Origin: Chanos chanos
Taxonomy: Eukaryota; Chordata; Actinopteri; Gonorynchiformes; Chanidae
DNA: 64,000 nt
Assembly: GCF_902362185.1 (NCBI RefSeq)
Contig: NC_044507.1
Coordinates: forward strand, 22,622,044 to 22,686,043
Direction of reading: 5' to 3'
Shown here: one piece after another, positions 56,830 to 64,000 of the stretch
How positions within the stretch are numbered: position 1 is the stretch's first letter
Layout: every line of letters starts with the position of its first letter
The notes under the pieces: generated by a model
Databases searched by the model: none
Seen by the model: the letters and a program-made list of their open reading frames with translations, nothing else
Told to the model about the DNA's origin: nothing
Made by a program: the position numbers and the translations under genes

Positions 56830-57774
56830 ATGGCAAACATTCAGCTTGTTCAGTGTGTTGAGTGCAGGATGTTTGGCCATTCTTTCTCTGTCATTAGTAA
56901 CAGCTTTGTTTGTGCTAAATGTACATTAGTTAGCTCCCTGACGGTGAAGATTGTAGCATTAGAGATGTGCATCCAGATGCTAGAGAGGCTTAGTGAGAGT
57001 GAGAATAGCCTAGTTTCTGTAAAGGAAAATCTGGATGGCTCAGGAAGAGTTAGCAACTCCCTGACTCCGGCACTAGAGCCCTCACAGCGGGGCAAATGGG
57101 TGACGACTCTGTGGCATAAGTGCAAAGCTAACGCTAAGGCTAGCCCATGGGAGAAACACCCCTCCCCGCTTCACGTGTCAAACAGGTTTGCCCTCCTCAG
57201 TGAAACACCCGCTGAGAAACCTGAAAGAGCTCTGGTTATAGGAGATTCCATTTTACGGCATGTGAAATTAGCTAGACCTTTAGGGGCACCATCAGCCTTA
57301 GTTAGCTGTATACCGGGAGCCAGGGCGCCAGACATAGCAAGTAATCTTTAAGGAGTTAAGTAAGCACAGGTTTTCTAAGGTAGTTTTTCATGTAGGAGCT
57401 AACGATATACACCCTTGTCAGAGATTACTAAAAGTAATATCATAGAAGTGTGTAAATTAGCGAAGACGATGTCTGAAGCCGTAGTATGCTCTGGCCCCAT
57501 CCCAATGCGGCGAGGCAATGTAGCATACAGCAGGTTATGGTCGCTGAACTGCTGGATGTCCAGGTGGTGCTCTGAAAATAATGTGGGTTTTATAGACAAT
57601 TGGAATAGTTTTGAGGGCAAGGCTGGCCTTTTAGAGCGGGATGGTGTCCATCCCACGTGGGAAGGTGCTGCTCTCATTTCTTGTAACATAGCGCATAGTC
57701 TCAGAGCAGTTAATGTGACAATCCAGAGCCAAGGCCAGGGAGCAGACAAGCAGGCTAAACTGACAGTCTGCTAG
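56830..57774 (+). pseudogene. L2 ORF1, esterase-like, copy 2
   Basis: MANIQLVQCVECRMFGHSFS then CAKC: a CX2C...CX2C zinc-binding start, followed by a leucine-rich coiled coil and a linker. The esterase box reads ALVIGDSILRHVKLARPLGA and IPGARAPDIASNL. After a frame break near 57350 come VVCSGPIPMRRGNVAYSRL and RDGVHPTWEGA (D..H box). One frame change interrupts an otherwise well-kept protein of about 310 aa. Confidence 0.83.
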
Positions 57775-57806
57775 CTGCACAGAGTCGTCACTCAGGTTCA
57801 ACTATA

Positions 57807-60215
57807 TTGAGACGGTGTCTGTTCCCCTACCTATACAAAAATGTAGAAACACTCAGAATTTGTTCTAGTAACCTAGGACTAGGTCTGTTAAATATTAGAT
57901 CTCTTACTCCTAAAGCGCTTATTGTCAATGAAATTATTACTGATCAGGAGTTTAATGTACTGTGTTTAACAGAAACGTGGATCAAACCAAATGAGCATGT
58001 AGCATTAAATGAAGCTAATCCTCCCGGATACAGTTATATACACCAGCCTCGTCTAGCAAGCAGAGGAGGAGGCATTGCAGTTATTTATAATGATAATCTA
58101 GGCATCATACAAAAACCTTTACATAAATTCAATGCGTTTGAAGTTCTTCATACAAACATATGTAGCCACAAAAGAAGGTCTACCCAGTCTATTTCTTTAG
58201 ACAAAGCTCTAATTGTCAGACTTTATTTTGATAACCCAGAAGATCCTCTGAGAACAGCATTTGTGTCCATTCTAGATTCAGTAGGGATTAATAAGACAGT
58301 CATAGGGCCCACTCATAATGGTGGTCACACCCACGATCTTATACTAACACTTGGATTTAATGTAGGAAGTATAGTCACATTTCCACAATCTGAAGCTCAG
58401 ATCATTATCTGATTCAAAATGTTTTAGTAATAATATATGTGCCACGCTATCGTAATAAATGCACGTTTACATCAACTACTACGCAGAACTTAATCAATAA
58501 TCTTCCAGAGTTATCAACTTTGATTGGATCACTGTCACACAATGTGGCCCCACTTAAAAGGAAAACAGAGAAAAAACTAGCTCCCTGGTATAATGAGCAC
58601 ACATGCACCTTTAAAACTTACCACTCGAAAATTAGAATGTAAATGGCGCCAAACTAAATTGGTTGTACTCCAGTTAGCATGGAAGGAGAGCCTCCTGGGC
58701 TATAGAAAAGCTCTTAGTGCCGCTAGATCAACGTATCTTTCCACCCTAATAGAAGACAACAAAAATAATCCTAGATTCTTATTTAATATTGTATCAAAAC
58801 TAACTGGGAATAAGAGCACCTCAGAAACAGGCACACCATCAGTATACAGTGGTGACGCCTTCATGAATTTTTTTCAATAGCAAAACTGAAAATATCAGGC
58901 AAAGAATTCAGACTAATAAATTTAAAACCAGACAATTTGATAACTAACAGTAGACAACAATATAACTATATCAGATCAGTGATTTTTAGAATGTTTTACT
59001 CCCCCTCAAGCGACTGAATTAACCTCACTAATTTCTTCATCAAAATCACCAACTTGTGTATTAGATCTCTTACCTACACGTTTCCTCAAACAGGTACTAA
59101 CAGTAGTCATCGAACCTCTTCTAAAAATAATCAGTTCCTCCCTTAGCACTGGGTACGAACCTAAATCCTTTAAACTAGCAGTTATCAAACCCCTAATTAA
59201 AAAACCTGACCTCAACCCCTGTTCACAGTCCAACTATAGGCCAATATCCAACCTCCCCTTTATTTCCAAGATCCTAGAAAGGGCTGTGGCACAGCAGTTA
59301 TGCTCATACCTACATAGGAATAACATTCATGAAATGTATCAGTCAGGATTTAGGCCTCATCATAGCACAGAGACACCACTGGTTAAAATAGTAAATGACC
59401 TATTACTGGCCTCTGATCAGGGTTGTCTCCTTGCTTGCATTGCTTGACCTTAGTGCAGCCTTTAACACCATCAGTCATACTATTCTCCTTTGATAGATTA
59501 GAAAATGTTGTTGGAGTTAAGAGAACGGACCTCTTATGGCTTAAGTCCTACTTGAGTGATCGTTACCAATTTACTGATGTAAATAGTTACTTCTCTACAC
59601 ATACTGAGGTAAAGTTTGGAGTTCCGCAAGGTTCTGTTTTAGGCCCACTGCTTTTTTTCTTTATATATGCTACCTCTAGGTAATATTATTCGTAAACACG
59701 GTGTTAGCTCCCACTGCTATGCTTTCATCTTAGAAAAATTAACAGGATAAGAAATGCATTGTCATTTCAAGATGCTGAAAAACTAGTTCCTGCCTTCATC
59801 ACCTCTAGGTTAGACTATTGTAATGCCTTACTGTCTGGATGTTCTAATAGGTGTATAAATAAGCTGCAGTTAGCTCAGAATGCAGCAGCCAGAGTTCTTA
59901 CAAGAACCAAAAGATATGACCATCACTCCTATCTTATCCACACTGCACTGGCTCCCAGTCAAATCTCGCATTGATTATAATATCTTACTATTAACCTATA
60001 AAGCACTAAATGGTCTTGCACCACAGTACCTGAGCGAACTCCTGGTCTTTTATGATCCACCACGCCTACTTAGATCAAAAGGTGCAGGCCATTTGTTGGT
60101 ACCTCAAGTTGTGACAGCTAGAGCAGGGGGCAGAGCCTTCTCTTACAGAGCCCCACAGTTATGGAACAGCCTCCCAATTAAAGTTCAAGACTCAGACACA
60201 GTCTCAGAGTTTTAG
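57807..60215 (+). pseudogene. L2 ORF2, copy 2, lacking the YADD box
   Basis: Endonuclease: LGLLNIRSLTPKALIVNEII, LCLTETWIKP, GGGIAVIYND, and PTHNGGHTHDLILT. The GDFN segment is deleted (58201-58215 jumps from LDKALIV to RLYFDNPED). [65 protein letters not shown]. After SSHCYA the sequence jumps to a later region, so the catalytic YADD is deleted. The C-terminal part is well kept: SRLDYCNALLSGCS and GRAFSYRAPQLWNSLPIK. Confidence 0.83.
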
Positions 60216-60895
60216 CCTAGTCTTTTGCTAGCAGCTCTTTACTAGGTAAAGGAGCAGATCTGGAGGGTTCTTGGGCATAGAGTGTTTGGTGAACTTGGAT
60301 GTCTGGATGCTGTCGCCTCCCCACTCTAACACATTCACTCAGGTTTGCTGACGGTGGAGTGGGTGGCCACCTTGTGTCCTAGAGTGCCCTCATGTCCGTA
60401 TTACCATCTATCTCCCCTTTTAGTTATGCTGTAATAGCTAGTGTTTGCTGGAGTCCCTGCCTGCACTCGGCACACAATGTATAGTTTCCCTTAACCATTA
60501 TGTGGAAATGAACATATCTAACAGTATCTCTCTCTGTCGAGCTACACGTGCTACTCCTGAGATACTAGTGATCCTGTCTCCTTCTCCTGCCCTCTGGACC
60601 GATCCATCCTGGTGTTTATTATCTTTCATCCCCCTGTCAGCATCGCCATCCCCTTTGTTCATGCTCCAATTTACTTGCAATTGTAACTGCCCACTGGGTC
60701 GGCACCTATTGCACACCTGTCTGGCCAAGGAGGGGTCTCCTCTCTCTGTGTTCCTTAGGATTTTTCCCATTTCCCTTTTTTTTTCTTGCCCGCCCTGAGG
60801 ATTAAGTCAGGGAGTGTTCTCCTGTTTGTTGTGGCATGTAAAGCCCTTTGAGACTGTAAACAGTCATATTGGGCTCTAAATAAACTTGAGCTTGC

Positions 60896-61000
60896 TCATT
60901 GGGTGAAAGGCAGGGAATACCCTGGACAGGTCGCCAGTCCATCACAGGGCAGACACGCAGACAAACACATTCACACCTAGGGGCAATTTAGTATCTTTGC
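60896..61000. repeat. Interspersed repeat fragment common in fish
   Basis: Contains CCTGGACAGGTCGCCAGTCC and CACACCTAGGGGCAATTTAG, phrases I know from many fish genomes. Class uncertain. It is cut by the tail of Mutsu copy L. Confidence 0.5.
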
Positions 61001-62575
61001 CTTTTTTTTTTTTAAGCAATTTTACAATCCAAACAGTTTGTCTGAATTCTTTTTACAATTTTTTTTAAAAAATTGTAAACAATATGTGCAAAGATGCAAT
61101 CCTGACAATCAAATATTTGCTTTCCAGTCAGTACTTACAATCATATGACATACACTTAAATAAATTAAGATAAATAACAAATAACATTAAAAACAATCGG
61201 GTAGCTGTAAGTTGAAACCATTCCATGTTATTTCAGTTGAAGGATTGTTAATTATAGTATATTTTGTAAAAAAAAAAAATCAGGTTGTCCAGTAATATAA
61301 AAGTAATCATAAAGAACACTGAGTACATCAGACAGTTTCTGTTTGTAAAAACCACAGATTAGAGGCTCTTTTTTCCTTTGTTCAACAACATTTATCCTGC
61401 TCCACACTGTCCTGCTATTGCAAGAAGTAACTTGACTGCGTAGTTTTCTCTTGCTTTTCCGGTGAAACCAAATAAAAACAAAGCCTCCCAATCATTCTGT
61501 ATGGCACTGCAGTCTGATAACAATCGGTCCACAATTCTTTTCATTTTTCTCAAACAGTCCAGTTCTTTACATCTAAAAAAACATGCATAACATCCCATCT
61601 CCATCAAAACAACCTTTATATTTTGCATCTTCTGCCACACCAGTTTTACACAACCTTATCTCAGTAAAGATGCAATTATAAAGTAATTAAAAATCAAAAC
61701 TCTCAAATAGGATTCCTGAAATTCAATTCACACCGTTTTCCAAATCTCTTACATTCAAGCTTGAGTACAATCTTGTCCAGTAATTATTTGCTCTTGGTTC
61801 CGCATGGTTTTATTTTTTTTTTTGGCCAACTTTTGTAATATTGAATAAACTAAACTATAAATAGTTAAAAAAATAAAAAAGGAAGACAGTTACATGAGAT
61901 TTAAGTACAGACAATACTGATACAAAAATGACTTAAAAGCATGTGGAGTGAGCACATTAAGCAACTTTATGCACCATTAGTTCCATCTGGCTACATCATA
62001 GTTGTATGGGTATATAAGTTTGCAAAGACCATGTTATCAGGTGAAAGGTAGGCTCTCAACAAATTCTATGAAGGCGGTCCACGTTTTGGTAGACTTTACC
62101 TGAGACCTGTTCTGCTTGTATCTCAGCTTTTCTAATGGGATCATAGAAAGAACTTCCTCAATCCAATGTCCAAGGCGGGGGGTTTTGTTGACTTCCATTG
62201 CAGGAGAGTTGAGTCTCTGAGCCAACAGTGTCATGAATGCTGTGAGTCTAACATTTTTATCCATAGTTTTTAAAACACATCAGGCATATTACTTATATTT
62301 CCTTGTTCATTTGTTTCTATTTTCCTTATACAGTCCTTTGGGATAGTCTCTTTCAGTTTCCTATATTGATTTTTTTTTTTTTTTTTTTTTTTATTATTGC
62401 TTCTTTGCTCTTAGTTTCCTCCTTTCTCTTCAATTAAGTCTGTAATAGCTTGTAGTGGCGAAAACCCCCGTTTCACTTCATATAAGATGTCCTTTATTTT
62501 CCCTATGGCTGGACCGAACCAATTTTGTAGGACCTCTTGACCATTAAAATGAACCAACGGGTTTAAAAATAAAGC
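61001..62575 (-). mobile_element. Mutsu-like LINE 3' half (copy L), minus strand, outside 5S
   Basis: Minus strand: ORF2 C-terminal region (NWFGPAIGKIKDILYEVKRG, NQYRKLKETIPKD, then CKELDCLRKMKRIVDRLLSD and EALFLFGFTGKARENYAVKL), a 3' UTR similar to copy C, and a poly-A (T run at 61002-61013). It is 5'-truncated and interrupted by another LINE at 61806-62255. It sits in an ordinary repeat, not in a 5S gene. Confidence 0.85.
61806..62255 (-). mobile_element. L1/Tx1-like LINE 3' end nested in Mutsu copy L
   Basis: Minus strand: AFMTLLAQRLNSPAMEVNKT, then LSMIPLEKLRYKQNRSQ and WTAFIEFVESLP, the C-terminal W..F...L pattern of L1/Tx1 ORF2 proteins, followed by a UTR of about 220 bp and an A run. 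About 90 bp of Mutsu sequence are lost at the insertion site. Confidence 0.7.
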
Positions 62576-62778
62576 GTGACAATGGGGCTCTCACAGAAGC
62601 AGACCAGCTGCAGAACTCCAGGATCAGCTGTGGGAGGGTGGTTGTTGAGCAAGCGTTCGGGAGGATGAAGTGCAAGTGGAGGCATCTACTTGATCTGCAG
62701 AACACCTGTATTGATGCCATGGTGATGTGTCTGGAACACCCACAAGGCTGCCCAAGACAGGAAGGCGAAAATGAGTAG
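62576..62778 (+). pseudogene. PIF/Harbinger transposase, C-terminal end
   Basis: Reads GALTEADQLQNSRISCGRVV then EQAFGRMKCKWRHL, the final DDE motif (catalytic E in EQAFGR) of Harbinger transposases. Stop at 62776-62778. It is a different copy from the one at 30716-31310, since the two overlap in protein position and differ. Confidence 0.82.
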
Positions 62779-63150
62779 ACTGCCCTTCTGTGTGAAGTGC
62801 TTGGACTTTTCAGAAAACACCATGCTATGTAATGAATTTGTAAATGATTTCATTGGTGCTGTTGTAATTTTTTTGTACATTCTGTGTGTACCAGTAAAGA
62901 AGTCTTTCCCCCGCATTAATTGTTTCACCTTTCATTCTTAGTCCGCATGGACGTGCAAGTACAATGAAAAAGTACAATAAAAACAAGAATGTATTTACAT
63001 AAGAGAAGGAATCAGGCATAATTTCCAAAAAAGTGACAATACTGTGCAATTTTTATGAAATTCAAGTACTAGTCCGTAGCCCACACACATTCTTCAAATG
63101 GCACTGGATCACAGCTTGTCAAGCAATCTGGTTATCAGGGCCTCAAATCC
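62779..63150. other. Interior of Harbinger-like remnant
   Basis: Non-coding, between the convergent transposase end and the Myb-like gene. Nothing else recognised. Confidence 0.4.
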
Positions 63151-63816
63151 TTACTGGGCAGACTTCAGCTGAGCCAGCATCTCCTCATGGCGTTGCTGAC
63201 TGGCTTCCTCCGAGTCCCACAAGAACTGCATCAGTTCGTCATCCATCCTCTGACGTTTGCGAGGAGGCGTTGGTGTTGTGGCTGGCGTTCTGGATGGGCT
63301 GGATGCTGTGTCTGTGAAAGCGGTGCCACTGCTGCAGTGCCCAACAACTTCAGGTCTACGGCTCTCAAGGCCCTCTTCTGTGCCAACAACTGGGAAGACA
63401 ACGTCATGGATGACCCAAAAGGTCATCCATCTCATTGTAAAACTGAAAGCGAATGGTGCCCTTCCCTGTAGTCCTATTGTTGTCTTTAACTTTCTTGTAT
63501 GCATCGATGAGAGTGTTCCACTTCCTGGCGACCTTGTCTGGGCAGAAAGACTGTCCGAAATGGTCCCTCAACTTCTCAGCTGTGTCCTTCCAAAGATTTT
63601 TTTTTTTTATTTGACTTTGCCATTTTCAGCCTTGTATTAAGGTCCTACAGACTTTGGGGGGACCGTCACCTTCAGACTCTATTTGCTGCCGCATAAGGTC
63701 TATCAGAAATGGAGTATGATCCCTGCCGAAGCCCCTATTTGGTGGCACAGGTGATGATGATGAGGTTGATGATGAGGATGCAGATGAGCTGGCATCACTG
63801 CTCTCCTTGCAGCTGT
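63151..63816 (-). pseudogene. Harbinger Myb/trihelix-like accessory protein
   Basis: Minus strand. A T-rich tract and TTTTAG at 63817-63822 look like a splice acceptor before DSCKESSDASSSASSSS. Next comes NRGFGRDHTPFLIDLMRQQI, then in another frame NLWKDTAEKLRDHFGQSFCP and ARKWNTLIDAYKKVKDNNRT, a trihelix/MADF-type Myb domain with the usual W spacing. The end reads RKRQRMDDELMQFLWDSEEA. PIF/Harbinger elements encode such a DNA-binding partner for their transposase. At least two frame changes break it. Confidence 0.7.
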
Positions 63817-63974
63817 CTAAAACACACAAAAGCAACAGGTTAGAACATGCAACATTACTAACATTAACCACTAATACTACTATTTCTATTACAATTATTA
63901 ACCAACCTGTTATGGTGGGCATGTCTGCAGCTTCAATGAGGTTAGCCCTGATTGTTAATTCCTTATTGAAATTG

Positions 63975-64000
63975 GTACCTGTGCAAGTCTGCTGCCGCTG
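63975..64000 (+). mobile_element. Start of a further CR1/L2 LINE (cut by window edge)
   Basis: The last 26 bases are identical to 40774-40799, the 5' end assigned to L2 copy 1. Confidence 0.6.

Larger units (their letters stand above)
56735..60895 (+). mobile_element. CR1/L2-group LINE, copy 2 (different family from copy 1)
   Basis: ORF1 56830-57774 and ORF2 57807-60215, both damaged, then a 3' UTR ending TGTAAAGCCCTTTGAGACTG and CTCTAAATAAACTTGAGC. This AAAG(C)CCTTTGAGAC...AATAAA(C)TTGA tail with a short tandem end is characteristic of L2-type LINEs. Protein similarity to copy 1 is clear but low, so the two come from different lineages. The left boundary is approximate. Confidence 0.82.

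Overview
The window looks like nuclear DNA of a ray-finned (teleost) fish. The first 28 kb is a tandem 5S rRNA gene array of vertebrate type. The rest is a patchwork of repeat families typical of fish: 5S-specific non-LTR retrotransposons of the Mutsu kind, CR1/L2 LINEs, piggyBac, PIF/Harbinger, hAT and Tc1-like DNA transposons, and fossil LTR pieces. I recognise no host protein-coding gene. The species cannot be named from the sequence.

Region 1 (1-9424): twelve complete 120-nt 5S genes on the + strand. Genes 1-11 look identical by eye and gene 12 has one substitution. Each ends in a T run. Spacers come in two main classes. Class A (about 650-670 bp) carries a TGACGTCA palindrome. Class B (about 500-530 bp) lacks a block of about 195 bp that contains it. 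The classes are mixed along the array. A solo LTR sits in one class B spacer.

Region 2 (9425-28454): the next four 5S genes in a row are each split at the same place by a Mutsu-like LINE (L1/Tx1 lineage), and a fifth 5S stub is joined to the 5' end of another copy. Full-length copies join the gene after 5S nt 30 and resume it at nt 23, giving an 8-9 bp target duplication. ORF1 has CCHC zinc knuckles. ORF2 has an AP-type endonuclease, a reverse transcriptase and a long C-terminal region. All copies are damaged. Copies C and D keep overlapping ORF1 stop/ORF2 start codons. Copies B, C and E keep a short 5' hairpin. A second solo LTR interrupts the RT of copy B.

Region 3 (28455-40773): Mutsu pieces with an LTR between them, a PIF/Harbinger transposase fragment, a BEL/Pao fossil fragment, a piggyBac transposase gene with one visible intron, and a Tc1-like remnant. 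About 5 kb in this stretch has no recognisable gene.

Region 4 (40774-64000): two damaged CR1/L2 LINEs with an esterase-like ORF1, a hAT-like element with matching ends, more Mutsu fragments on both strands outside any 5S gene, a 90-bp near-perfect inverted repeat, and the remains of a Harbinger element (transposase end plus trihelix/Myb-like gene). The first 26 bases of another L2 copy lie at the right edge.

Taken together, the window records an intact 5S array passing into a flank loaded with site-specific retrotransposons and then into repeat-rich DNA.
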